64,000 nucleotides of DNA from Selenomonas sputigena ATCC 35185 (GTDB lineage: Bacteria > Bacillota > Negativicutes > Selenomonadales > Selenomonadaceae), in the NCBI RefSeq assembly GCF_000208405.1, contig NC_015437.1:620001-684000 (forward strand). The letters run 5' to 3'. The notes below the pieces were generated by a model. It was given only the letters and a program-made list of their open reading frames with translations. It did no database searches and was not told where the DNA came from. The position numbers were made by a program, and so were the translations under genes. Shown one piece after another: positions 23,472 through 32,043 of the stretch (its first letter is position 1; each line of letters opens with the position of its first letter).

Positions 23472-25869
23472 GTTTTTTGAAAAAAGAAAAAGAGACGAAC
23501 AGCGTACGGAAGGCGGTGGCAGTGCGACGATGCCGCCATGGGTATTGCAAGGTGAAGCGCTTACGCGCCGTTCCAGGCAGCTTGTGTCAAATATGTCGCG
23601 GGTTGAGACCACCTTTGCAGCACATAAACGGGAAAAGCAAAAGCTCCCAATGGTCGTTGCGACTACGATTGTAGAGGACGCGATTGCAAAGTCACATCGT
23701 GGGCAGGTAGTCGCCCTTCTCGACAGCGATCAAAAGGCCAATGTCATCGGTATTACATCGGCTGTGCTGGGCAATGAACTTTCGTCCCCCGATACAGCAG
23801 AAGCTGACAAAGAGTCGACGAAGCCGAAAGAAACGCGGCGGCTTCTATCCGTAGTAACTACAGAAGAGCTCATCTTGAAAATCAAGTACACACTGCAGGA
23901 TACACAAAATTTTGCCAAGCTGATTTCAACGATTGCAGAAATTGAGCCGTTTACAGCGCAACGTGTCGAGTATAACCCGAACAATCACCTGTATCGTATC
24001 AGTCTGATCGATTATCGGGATTCGGATAAAAATACCTTGGTACAAAAAATGTTCAAGGAACAATGTGGTACACATGGGATAAAAATTGAACGGGAGATCA
24101 GATACGCTACGGATATGAATCTGTACCGTGTATCGCTCGACAGTGCTATCGATATGGAGACAGTGCTTGGCTTTGAGGGCATATTCTCGATCGAAGAGGC
24201 GATCCCGATTCGCATGGATATGGATTCCATTGACGATACGCTCGTACCGATAGCAAAACAGCCAATAGAAGGTGAAACATATCCTGTTGTCGGTGTTCTT
24301 GACAGTGGAATCGAAAGGAACAGATACCTGTCACCATGGATTTTAATGGGAGGGGAGGCATATTATGAAGACCTCTATCAGGATAGAGGGCACGGCTCTA
24401 TGGTGGCGTCCGTAATAGAATACAGCGATGAGCTCAATGGTACTAACGATACTGTAACAGCTGGTGTCATGATGATGGAGGCGGTCGTTATCCCTGATCT
24501 TCGGAAAGAAACTGTTTATCCGGAGGATATTATTGATAACGTCAGAGATGCCATTGAACGGCACAGGGACATCAAGATCTGGACGATGTCCGTCGGTACA
24601 GTTGAAGAGTGTGCTGAAAAGACGTTTTCACAATATGGTATGGCATTAGACAATATTGCTGATGAGAACAATGTACTCATTATCAAGTCTGCCGGCAACA
24701 GCACTGCTTTTTTACGAGGCGGGGAACATGAGTGCATAACAAAGATGGCGGATTCCGTCAGAGCAATCGTTGTTGGCTCCATTGCGGGAGAGAAAGGACA
24801 ATATGATCTCGCTGAGGTGGATACACCGTCACCGTTTACAAGATGCGGACCGGGACCTGCTTATATCATCAAACCAGATCTTGTCGCCTACGGAGGCAAT
24901 GCGGGAATACGTCCGGATGGCACGGCTACAACGACGGGGGTGAGAGTTCTCAATCGTACTGGAGTTGTTGCGCGTGCAACAGGGACGAGTTTTTCCACGC
25001 CGTGGATTGCACGCATTGCGGCAGATCTGAATCATCTCTTGGCGGGGGATTTCGACCCGTTGCTCATCAAAGCAATCATGGTTCATAATGCTGGTTATCC
25101 CGCAGGACAACGCATGAAAATGGAAGATAAAATAAATTTCATGGGGTTCGGAATGCCGCCTGGAACGCGGAATATTCTGTATAACACAGAACATGAGATC
25201 ACGCTGATTTTACGGGATTCACTTCTTAAAAGTCAGTTTATCAACATTTTGGAGTTCCCCTTTCCGAAGAGTTTGGTTGGTGATGATGGCTTCTATCGAG
25301 GTCAGATTACGCTTACTGTAGTTAGTTCACCAATTCTGCGTGCATCGGAAGGACCAGAATACTGCCAGTCGGATATCAGTGTAGGATTTGGAACGATGAC
25401 GGGCATCAAGCAACGTGATATCACGAAAAGAACAGTCATAAACCCCTTTGGCGCAGAAAATGGAGCAAACCTACTGAGGGAAGACTATTACAGTAGAAAA
25501 GTGCTTGGTGCGACAGAGGAGAAAATATTCGCAAGAGAAAGGACACTATTACGGTATGGAAAGAAGTTTCACCCGATCAAGAAATATGCGATTGATCTCG
25601 ATGAAATGAAACCCAGAGAAAGGGAAAAGCTACTTGGGAAAGATCGCAAGTGGTATATGAAGATAGAGATGCTTTGCCGCGAAGCGATCGAAAGAGAGTT
25701 CAGAGAAAATGGAGAAAAACTAGAGCAGGAGTTTTGCATTCTGCTCACGATCCGAGATCCCGATGGAAAAGCACCCGTATATAATGAAGTAACGCAGCAG
25801 CTTCAAGATGGAGGATTTGTATATTCAGATGTGAAACTTAAGAATGAGATCTCGCAGTATGTTGTTTGA
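23449..25869 (+). CDS. ietS: IetS-like subtilisin-family (S8) serine protease
   Basis: An 806-aa protein without signal peptide, so probably cytoplasmic. The long N-terminal part (1-275) is unassigned. The S8 core has Asp285 (VGVLDSGIE), His315 (DRGHGSMVAS), the oxyanion Asn417 (IIKSAGNST) and the nucleophile Ser514 (TGTSFSTPWIARIA), followed by a 290-residue C-terminal region. All catalytic residues are intact. ATG 23449 follows AAAGGAG by 9 nt inside the end of ietA, implying coupled translation. It is the effector candidate of the pair; its substrate is unknown. Confidence 0.78.
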   Translation: MERWLPIKFFEKRKRDEQRTEGGGSATMPPWVLQGEALTRRSRQLVSNMSRVETTFAAHKREKQKLPMVVATTIVEDAIAKSHRGQVVALLDSDQKANVIGITSAVLGNELSSPDTAEADKESTKPKETRRLLSVVTTEELILKIKYTLQDTQNFAKLISTIAEIEPFTAQRVEYNPNNHLYRISLIDYRDSDKNTLVQKMFKEQCGTHGIKIEREIRYATDMNLYRVSLDSAIDMETVLGFEGIFSIEEAIPIRMDMDSIDDTLVPIAKQPIEGETYPVVGVLDSGIERNRYLSPWILMGGEAYYEDLYQDRGHGSMVASVIEYSDELNGTNDTVTAGVMMMEAVVIPDLRKETVYPEDIIDNVRDAIERHRDIKIWTMSVGTVEECAEKTFSQYGMALDNIADENNVLIIKSAGNSTAFLRGGEHECITKMADSVRAIVVGSIAGEKGQYDLAEVDTPSPFTRCGPGPAYIIKPDLVAYGGNAGIRPDGTATTTGVRVLNRTGVVARATGTSFSTPWIARIAADLNHLLAGDFDPLLIKAIMVHNAGYPAGQRMKMEDKINFMGFGMPPGTRNILYNTEHEITLILRDSLLKSQFINILEFPFPKSLVGDDGFYRGQITLTVVSSPILRASEGPEYCQSDISVGFGTMTGIKQRDITKRTVINPFGAENGANLLREDYYSRKVLGATEEKIFARERTLLRYGKKFHPIKKYAIDLDEMKPREREKLLGKDRKWYMKIEMLCREAIEREFRENGEKLEQEFCILLTIRDPDGKAPVYNEVTQQLQDGGFVYSDVKLKNEISQYVV

Positions 25870-25930
25870 TGAGATGCTAGAACCTATACTCAAACTTCGC
25901 AGATGAATCATCTTTGGCGGCTCTGAATCC

Positions 25931-26277
25931 TCATATCAGCAGTATCTCGATTTTGGGGCGCGTATAGATGTTATGAACTGGAAAGCGTTCTGCGTAGAGC
26001 GGCAGGAGGAGGATTACATCGCTCTTCTTGACATCGTTTCGCTTGATCTCGGATGCGTAGTTCAGCAGTTCGATAGAGGCATCTGTTCGATTGCGGCGCG
26101 TGATGTAGATGTTGTCCTTGCGATCCATAAAATCGAGGATTTCCGCATAGTGCGTAGAAAAAATCAGGCACGGTTGATACGCTCATTTTTGAAGATGTTC
26201 GTAATCATACGCACGAGCACTTTGTTTATATAGTTCTCAAGCTCATCCACAATGAGGTAGCCGCCTGTATACTGAAC
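25931..26277 (-). pseudogene. Remnant of an AAA15/OLD-like ATPase (C-terminal part, frameshifted)
   Basis: On the minus strand, three reading frames must be joined to recover an ATPase tail. GGYLIVDELENYINKVLVRM (Walker B region) runs to a TGA near 26170. Then in another frame comes LIFSTHYAEILDFMDRKDNIY and KRNDVKKSDV, and a further shift seems needed after that. The order of motifs is that of AAA family ATPases often found in defence loci. The 5' two thirds are missing, and the fragment ends next to a terminator beside tRNA-Gly. It is a decayed island gene. Confidence 0.7.
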
Positions 26278-26278
26278 T

Positions 26279-26310
26279 AAAAAAGCACTGCCGTTTTTGA
26301 CAGTGCTTTA
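26279..26310 (-). terminator. Terminator of tRNA-Gly
   Basis: AAAGCACTG / CAGTGCTTT arms with a T-rich loop; in minus-strand reading it ends in a T run. It lies 9 bp downstream of the tRNA 3' end. Confidence 0.8.
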
Positions 26311-26318
26311 TTCTCGCA

Positions 26319-26392
26319 TGGAGCGGGCAATGGGAGTCGAACCCACCTCTAAAGCTTGGGAAGCTTTCATTCTACCGATGAACTATGCCCGC
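26319..26392 (-). tRNA. tRNA-Gly (anticodon CCC)
   Basis: 74 nt including encoded CCA. The acceptor stem GCGGGCA/TGCCCGC, D-arm GTTC...GAAT, anticodon arm AAAGC-TTCCCAA-GCTTT (anticodon CCC, reading GGG) and T-arm GTGGG-TTCGACT-CCCAT are all well formed. It marks the boundary of the AT-rich accessory stretch at 22.0-26.3 kb. Confidence 0.95.
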
Positions 26393-26482
26393 GAACGCTA
26401 CGCAAGATATTGTATCATAGATTGATGGGTGTGGCAAGGGGGAGTTTCAGCGGGTTTCGCCGCGTGCGGACTGCGCCCTGCT

Positions 26483-29083
26483 TTACGACTGCGCGGCTGT
26501 GCCGGGGATGCCGCTGAAGCCCGCGGGAGTCGTGGGTGCGGGCAGGGGCTTGATGACGATGTCGAGGCGGTCGCCGTTCTTGATGGGGTCGGTGAAGACG
26601 ACGGGACGGCGGTTGACGAAGATGGAGACGCTGACGCGGCTCGTGGCGGGCGGCGGCTCGAAGCCGACGGCGAGCAGAGCTTCGTTGACGGTCGTCGCTT
26701 TTTTTTCGGAAATCCTATAGTAGACGACGCTGCCGTCTTCGAGGTAGGTGCCGGGCGACGCCTTGTGTCCGTTGACCTCAAGTTCCAGGGAGGCGGAAGG
26801 AATTTCGTATTCCTGATCGTTGTAGGTAATGGTGACGGCAGCCTGCAGGCGCGAGATGTCGAGCACGTCGCTGAGCTTTGGTTCTGCCGTCATCTGATAT
26901 TCGATGCGATCGCCTTCGTGAATCGGCTCGGAGATCGTCGCGGGTGCGTCGTTCAGCAGGATTTCGGGCGATACGACGTACTGTGCGTTGTTGTCGTTGA
27001 GCGTGTAGCGGATCTTGCGGCCCGTCGGCGGGTAGCCGGCGGCTTTCAGAGCCTCGCCCAAGGTGCGCGGTTCCTTGCTCTCGACGATGTCGTTGTCGGC
27101 GAGCAGGCGGTCTGGTTTGGCGGCTTCGCCGTTGACGTAGGCGGCCTGGTGGATGTGCGTCTCCTTGCCGTTGATTTCGAGCGGAAAGTCCGGCTCGATC
27201 TGCAGGACGTCGGCGAGGCGCACTTCGGGCGTCTCGCCGTCCTTGCCGTGGGCGACGGTGATGCGGCAGCCCGCCTTGACGAGGGCGTCGAGCGTCGTGT
27301 CCTCGCCGTCGAGCTTTAGGATCGCCATGGAGGGAAGCGAGCCGGGGAAGAATTTCTTCTCGCCGTTGACCGTGACCATGAGTCCGAGGCCGGGACGGCC
27401 GTTGTATTTCTTGAGCTGGATGCCGGCATTCAGAAGGGCGTCGGAGACGGTGAGGTCGCGGAAATTGAAGAGGTTGATCTCCTGCTCGTTGACGTAGACG
27501 GAGAGGAAGTGCAGCAGGTTGATCGAGGCGATCTTCAAGATGCCCAAGGGCGTGACGGCATCGGGCGTCTGCAGCTCTTCGGGGATGGCCTCGACGCCGA
27601 TGACGCTCTCGGGATGGCGCACGGCGACGCGGTTTTCGGGCACGGAGAGAGCTTTTGATACGAGCGCGGCGAGTCCCGGAGTCTGTGAGCCGCCGCCGAC
27701 AAGCATGACGGCCTGCGGCGAGTCGCCGTTGAGTTCGAGCACCTGACGCGCGATGGAGTCGGCAAGGTTCTGGATGTTCGGCATGATTGGGCCGATGACA
27801 TCGGAGGGTCCGAGGTCGTATTCCGTGCCGAGGATATCGGTGAATTTTGATTCTCGCCCGGCGGAGGCGTTGCGCTTGACTTCTTCCGCCACGTTGAAGT
27901 CGAGGAGGTAGCGCTGGCTGATGGCCTCGGTGATCTCGTCGCCCGCCAGGGGCACCATGCCGTATGCGATGATGGAGCCGTTCTTCGTGATGGCGACATC
28001 GGACGTGCCCGCGCCGATGTCGACGAGCACGAGGTTCAGGTGGCGCATCGTCGGCGGAATGAGGACGTTGATGGCGGCGATCGGCTCCAAGGTCAGCGCG
28101 TGCATCTCAAGGCCGACGTCCCTGAGGGCCGACTGCATGGAGTCGATGACCTGGCGCGGCAGGAAGGTGGCGATGACGGTCGCCCTGGCGGTCTTGCCGC
28201 GCTGACCGACGAGGCTCTTCAAGGGGATGTCGTCGAGCGTGTACTGGATCGTGCTGTAGCCGACGCAGTAGTAGCGGCCAGGGTCTTCGATGTCCTTGGA
28301 ATTGGCGAGCTTCGCCTGCGCCGCCTGCACGCCCGAGAAGTCGAGGGCGCGCTGCTGCTCGTCGGTGATGACGCCGTTGATCTCGACGGAGGCTTCGGCG
28401 GTCATGGTGTAGAGGGCGCGGCCGGCAGCTGCGACGGAGGCGGACTTCAAAGGGCCTGTCGTCTTTTCCAGCTCGCGCTTGACCTCGCGGATGAGGTCGG
28501 CGACTTGCGGCACGTCGTGAATCTGGCCGTCGAGCATGGCGCGCGTCTTGTGCTCGCGGCGCACGGTCGCGAGGATGCGCATCTGCTCGTTGTCGAGTTT
28601 TTCAGCGACGATGCCGATGATGCTGCGCGTGCCGATGTCGAGCGCGAAGATCGGCTCGCCGTGCGGCTTCTTCTTCGTTCCTGCAGTCGAGGGCTCGACA
28701 GCAGCCTTTTTGACGGTGCGCTTCGTCGTCTTCTTGGCGGCAGCTTTCGTGCCCTTGGCGCGCGTGCTCCTCGTCGCCGTCTTGGCGGCGGGCTTCCTGC
28801 CGCGCTTTTTGGCGGCGGGTTTTGCCGTATCGCCGGGGGCTTCATCTGCAGCGCCGTTCGCTTCGTCCTTTGCGGCGACCGCTGCCGTATCGTCTGCACT
28901 GGCAGCGGTCTCTTCGCGCGTCTTTGCCGCATCCGGCGCGGCGGGTGCAGCGGTCTGCGTCCCCGCAGTTTCCGTTTCGCTTGGAGGGACGCTCTCGCCT
29001 GAGGCGGCTTCGGAAACAATGGCTTCCGTGGCAAGATTTTTCAGTTCTTTTGTTTTCGCCGAGGTCTTTCTTGTTCTAGGCAT
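26483..29083 (-). CDS. FtsA-like actin-fold protein with basic N-terminal tail and repeated C-terminal domains
   Basis: An 866-aa cytoplasmic protein. Residues 1-88 are acidic and Ala/Thr-rich. Residues 88-140 are Lys/Ala/Arg-rich and histone-H1-like (KKRGRKPAAKT, AAAKKTTKRTVKKAA). The FtsA fold runs from about 144: phosphate loop FALDIGTRSIIG, SHS2-like insertion, VDIGAGTSDVAI, and VGGGSQTPGL. The C-terminal 300 residues contain small reiterated domains with the theme TL-EAL-KAG ... I-DGDRI. ATG 29083 follows AAAGGAG by 8 nt. It may organise division or envelope synthesis. It is much longer than canonical FtsA (about 420 aa) and not in an ftsQAZ context. Confidence 0.75.
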   Translation of the reverse strand: MPRTRKTSAKTKELKNLATEAIVSEAASGESVPPSETETAGTQTAAPAAPDAAKTREETAASADDTAAVAAKDEANGAADEAPGDTAKPAAKKRGRKPAAKTATRSTRAKGTKAAAKKTTKRTVKKAAVEPSTAGTKKKPHGEPIFALDIGTRSIIGIVAEKLDNEQMRILATVRREHKTRAMLDGQIHDVPQVADLIREVKRELEKTTGPLKSASVAAAGRALYTMTAEASVEINGVITDEQQRALDFSGVQAAQAKLANSKDIEDPGRYYCVGYSTIQYTLDDIPLKSLVGQRGKTARATVIATFLPRQVIDSMQSALRDVGLEMHALTLEPIAAINVLIPPTMRHLNLVLVDIGAGTSDVAITKNGSIIAYGMVPLAGDEITEAISQRYLLDFNVAEEVKRNASAGRESKFTDILGTEYDLGPSDVIGPIMPNIQNLADSIARQVLELNGDSPQAVMLVGGGSQTPGLAALVSKALSVPENRVAVRHPESVIGVEAIPEELQTPDAVTPLGILKIASINLLHFLSVYVNEQEINLFNFRDLTVSDALLNAGIQLKKYNGRPGLGLMVTVNGEKKFFPGSLPSMAILKLDGEDTTLDALVKAGCRITVAHGKDGETPEVRLADVLQIEPDFPLEINGKETHIHQAAYVNGEAAKPDRLLADNDIVESKEPRTLGEALKAAGYPPTGRKIRYTLNDNNAQYVVSPEILLNDAPATISEPIHEGDRIEYQMTAEPKLSDVLDISRLQAAVTITYNDQEYEIPSASLELEVNGHKASPGTYLEDGSVVYYRISEKKATTVNEALLAVGFEPPPATSRVSVSIFVNRRPVVFTDPIKNGDRLDIVIKPLPAPTTPAGFSGIPGTAAQS

Positions 29084-29158
29084 CGAATGACTCCTTTGCT
29101 CGTCTCGCTTCCGCACGGCGCAGGCATTTGCCGGTGCTTTTCCTGCGCCTTTCGCGCT

Positions 29159-29268
29159 AAATTATACGCGCAAACGTCTGTTTCGTGGACATCGTGCGCG
29201 TCCTTACATGAAAGAGCTAATCCGTCTGCGCCCTTTGGGCTTGACTTCTTGGACTTTCATGGTAAATT
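29159..29268 (-). repeat. Dispersed intergenic repeat, copy E
   Basis: 110-bp diverged copy in the divergent gap between the FtsA-like gene and the DAK2 gene. It keeps TTACCATGAA, CAAGAAGTCAAGCC and the hairpin core GTCCACGAAACAGAC; arms CGCACGA/TTTGCGCG pair with one mismatch and one G-T. The remaining part of this 312-bp gap (29270-29395) is AT-rich and must contain the DAK2 promoter, but no clear -35/-10 pair is seen. Confidence 0.8.
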
Positions 29269-29395
29269 AATTGCGGAAATGGATTTATTGAAGTTTTATA
29301 GAAGGTTAATTCTCTTATTTCGCGAATACTATAAAGGAATCCTGTTTCTTGCAGGAAATTTTCTACAAATTATTTGAATGGAGAGAAGGGATCCT

Positions 29396-30661
29396 ATGAC
29401 GGGCAATCGAGAGGTCATTACGGGAAGCGATTTCAAACGCATGTTGAGCGGCGCTTACGGGGAGTTTCTTCTGGAATATGAGGGCATTGATGCGCTTTCA
29501 AGAAAGAGGCAGGGGGAGCGCTCGGCGCTTCCGGGCACGCATGTGCTGCGCACGATGGGCGCGGCGGTCATGCCGCTCGTCGACGTGAAGGATGAGAGCA
29601 TCGGCGGTCTTGCGAGGCGCGTGGCGAGCGCGGCGGTGCTCGGCGCACGCGGCACGTCGGGTGTCGTGCTCGCACAGCTCCTGCGCGGCATCGCGAAGGG
29701 GCTGTCGGGAAAGAACGACGCGACTTCGTCGGAATTCGGCAAGGCGTTCCAGTACGGCATTCTCTACGCGCAGCGCGTGCTGCCGCCGACGGTGGAAACG
29801 GTGCTTGTCGCCGCTGCCAAGGCGGTGGCGAAGGGCGCGTACCATGCGGTGCGCGCGAATCTTCCGATATCGGAGATCCTGCAGGCAGCGATCGACGAAG
29901 GCAGGAAGGCTCTGGCGGAGGAAAAGCGCGAAGAGCCGGGGGCGCTCGTCATGCAGACGTTTTTGCAGGGCTGTATGAAGGGGCTCGACGGGCACTTCGT
30001 CTCGCCGGCCGTGAGCCTGTCTCTCGGCGTGGGCGAAGATCGGCTCTCGATTCCCGACCCGCGCCGCGACCTCGTGCGCCCGTACTGCGTGACGTTCCGT
30101 ATCGTCGGAAGCAAGGCGCGTGCGCGTGACGTCGAGCATCGCCTGCAGGAGGAGTGCCGCTTCGTCGCCGTCGTGCACGATGAGCGCTCCCTGCTCGTCC
30201 ATGTGCACACCGATCATCCGGGCGTCGTCGTCGAGCAGGCGATCGGCTGGGGCAAGCTGCGGTCGTTCCGCGTGACGGATATGGCGGAGGCGCATGCTCT
30301 GACGGCAGACTATGAGTCGCTGCTTCCCGTCGCGCTCCTCGCCGTCGCGTCGGATGCGGCACGCGGCCTGCGCCTGACGGAACTCGGCGCGAACGTCATC
30401 GTGCCGGGCAGGCGCGAGGAATGCCCGTCGGTAGCGGAACTTCTGCACGCGGCGCACAGCGACCTCGCGCGAACGTATGTGATCGTCTCAGGCGATTCCT
30501 CGATGGAGCTTGTGCTGCGCCAGGCGAAGCGCATCCTCGGCGAGCGCGTCGAGCTTGTGCTCGCAAAGGATGAGGCAGAGCAGGACAAGGCGGTCGCCCT
30601 CTACGACAAGAAGCGCACCGCCAAGGAGAATGCCAAGGCGATGCGCAAATTGCTGGAATGA
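29396..30661 (+). CDS. DAK2-domain FakA/YloV-like protein lacking the kinase metal motif
   Basis: A 421-aa cytoplasmic protein with the layout of FakA-type fatty-acid kinase: DAK2 (phosphatase-like L) domain at about 10-200 (GARGTSGVVLAQLLRGIAKGL, LPPTVETVLVAAAKA), middle DhaL-linked region with VHVHTDHPGVVVEQA, and a C-terminal DegV-like half. The conserved metal/ADP motif DGDTGTNM that normally follows the first helix is absent; instead there is SRKRQGERSALPG. Kinase activity is therefore doubtful. ATG 29396 follows AGAAGGGA; ATG 29378 has no RBS. It may be a regulatory or degenerate paralogue. Confidence 0.75.
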   Translation: MTGNREVITGSDFKRMLSGAYGEFLLEYEGIDALSRKRQGERSALPGTHVLRTMGAAVMPLVDVKDESIGGLARRVASAAVLGARGTSGVVLAQLLRGIAKGLSGKNDATSSEFGKAFQYGILYAQRVLPPTVETVLVAAAKAVAKGAYHAVRANLPISEILQAAIDEGRKALAEEKREEPGALVMQTFLQGCMKGLDGHFVSPAVSLSLGVGEDRLSIPDPRRDLVRPYCVTFRIVGSKARARDVEHRLQEECRFVAVVHDERSLLVHVHTDHPGVVVEQAIGWGKLRSFRVTDMAEAHALTADYESLLPVALLAVASDAARGLRLTELGANVIVPGRREECPSVAELLHAAHSDLARTYVIVSGDSSMELVLRQAKRILGERVELVLAKDEAEQDKAVALYDKKRTAKENAKAMRKLLE

Positions 30662-30721
30662 GAGCCGTATGATTTAGGTAGTGAGAATGTGCCGGGATGC
30701 AGCTTGGCTGAGGTGAGCGAG

Positions 30722-31177
30722 CTATTTGATAGAGGCGAAGAGCTTCATCAGTGCGTAGGTCATGCCGCCCGCGATCAGAGGCCCGACGGCGACGCCCTTG
30801 AAGAAGCACACGCCGATGATCGTGCCGATGATGAGTGCGGCGACGATGTGCGGATCGTTCTTCAGCAGCTCGACGCCGCCGCCGCCCGCCATGGCGGCGA
30901 GAACGCCGCAGACGATGGCGGCGACGCCCAAGGGACTCTTGAAGGCGTCGAGCATGTTGGCGATGGTCACGTCGCCCGTTGCAATCGGCACGAGGATGGC
31001 AGCCAAAAGAAGCACGATGCCCCAGTTCAGCCCATTGACGGAAAGGATGTCGAGCATTGCCGTCAGCCCGAGAAGCTTCAGAACGAGCACGATGATGACG
31101 GCATAGGCGACCGTCGTATTGTGACCGATGATGCCGAGGGCGAGGATCAGGAGCAGCATGAGGTATTCGGAATACAT
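30722..31177 (-). CDS. DUF441 integral membrane protein
   Basis: A 151-aa very hydrophobic protein with about four membrane helices, matching the DUF441 (YeaL) family in length and in segments such as NWGIVLLLAAILVPIATG and SPLGVAAIVCGVLAAMAGGG. Function is unknown. ATG 31177 follows AGAAGG by about 8 nt; an upstream GTG at 31186 is less likely. It is convergent with the DAK2 gene, 60 bp apart. Confidence 0.85.
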   Translation of the reverse strand: MYSEYLMLLLILALGIIGHNTTVAYAVIIVLVLKLLGLTAMLDILSVNGLNWGIVLLLAAILVPIATGDVTIANMLDAFKSPLGVAAIVCGVLAAMAGGGGVELLKNDPHIVAALIIGTIIGVCFFKGVAVGPLIAGGMTYALMKLFASIK

Positions 31178-31287
31178 GAAGAGCACCTTCTTTGTGTAGA
31201 TGGAGAGAACATTGCCGCTGAGCCGGCGGATTTTCTATTGTATATATAGTATAGCGGAAAAACTAAGATAAGGAAAGGTGATAAAGC

Positions 31288-31602
31288 GTGTCAACGACTT
31301 ACAGCGTAGCGATTCAGTACAAGAAGGAGCTCGGCTACATCGAATACGATGCGGAAAAGAAGGCGGCGACCGTCGTCTTGGATGATGAGGACGGCCGTTG
31401 CGCCGTGGAAAAATATCTGGCCGAGAAGCATGAGATCGGCGTGCCGCACGAGAATCTGCGCGACTTCAGCAAGGAAATGATCGACCCGACGGCCGATGTC
31501 GAGAGCTTCAAGACGGCTCTGACACGTCTTTGGGAAGCGACGGACGTCCACGTCGATTGGAGCCGTCCCGTCGACTATGTGAAGGAACATCGCAAGTATT
31601 GA
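31288..31602 (+). CDS. Conserved-looking small hypothetical protein
   Basis: A 104-aa soluble protein not recognised. It starts with GTG 31288 about 8 nt after AAAGGTG. The sequence is well ordered (YSVAIQYKKELGYIEYD, then VEKYLAEKHEIGVPHENLRD, VESFKTALTRLWEATDVHVD), with alternating hydrophobic spacing suggesting an alpha/beta fold. The ending YVKEHRKY is basic. It has its own terminator and is divergent from the DUF441 gene. Codon use resembles its neighbours, so it is probably a real resident gene. Confidence 0.7.
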   Translation: MSTTYSVAIQYKKELGYIEYDAEKKAATVVLDDEDGRCAVEKYLAEKHEIGVPHENLRDFSKEMIDPTADVESFKTALTRLWEATDVHVDWSRPVDYVKEHRKY

Positions 31603-31619
31603 AAGGCGGATTTTTTGCC

Positions 31620-31645
31620 GAGGGCGCGTTTGCGCCCTCTTTTTA
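31620..31645 (+). terminator. Rho-independent terminator
   Basis: GAGGGCGC (31620-31627) / GCGCCCTC (31632-31639) followed by five T. Confidence 0.9.
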
Positions 31646-31948
31646 TTCTGTTGTTGCTTGTTGGCGATCATTGTATCATAATCGAAGAGCATGATCGGCA
31701 AGGCTTCTGAAATCCTGCGCGGAGGGAAGGGGGGGTCGGTTTCCCCGATCAGAACACCTACTTCAGCGCATCTGATCTTCTGATGCAGGGAGTGAAAGAT
31801 GGGGGCTGTCGTACATGATGTATGTGCGGCAGCCCCTATTTATCACAACGGACGAGAAAAGTAACAAAAACATATCCGTGTGCAGAAAATGCTTGAAAAA
31901 CCGTTAAAAACCTCTGCCAAATACACTATGGATAAGCGTTTGCTTCTG
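31646..31948. other. Gene-free stretch with an orphan terminator hairpin
   Basis: No protein gene is visible. At 31801-31842, GGGGCTG-TCG and CGGCAGCCCC form a strong stem (with inner TACAT/ATGTA pairing) followed by a T-rich run. It lies more than 150 bp downstream of the preceding terminator, so a short non-coding transcript between about 31690 and 31842 is possible. No promoter for it is convincing. Confidence 0.4.
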
Positions 31949-31993
31949 TGTTATAATGTTACACGATGCGAGAGGGCTCGGGTCATCCCGAGC
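31949..31993 (+). promoter_or_regulatory. Extended -10 promoter and leader hairpin of the amino-acid ABC operon
   Basis: TG-T-TATAAT at 31949-31957 (extended -10; no good -35). The leader then has a 7-bp hairpin GCTCGGG-TCAT-CCCGAGC (31976-31993) followed by a T-rich run, resembling an attenuator, 51 nt before the lipoprotein start. Confidence 0.55.
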
Positions 31994-32043
31994 TTCTTTA
32001 TGTTGCTTTTATAGAGTGTTTGTTTCTAGGAGGGGATTCTTTC

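Noticed and set aside
26319-26392. Island attachment-site duplication of the tRNA-Gly 3' end
   Set aside because: No second copy of the tRNA 3' sequence was found between 21 and 26.3 kb, and no integrase gene is present, so site-specific integration cannot be claimed.
31949-32043. Amino-acid riboswitch upstream of the ABC operon
   Set aside because: The leader is under 90 nt with one simple hairpin and lacks the multi-helix conserved core of known glycine, lysine or glutamine riboswitches.
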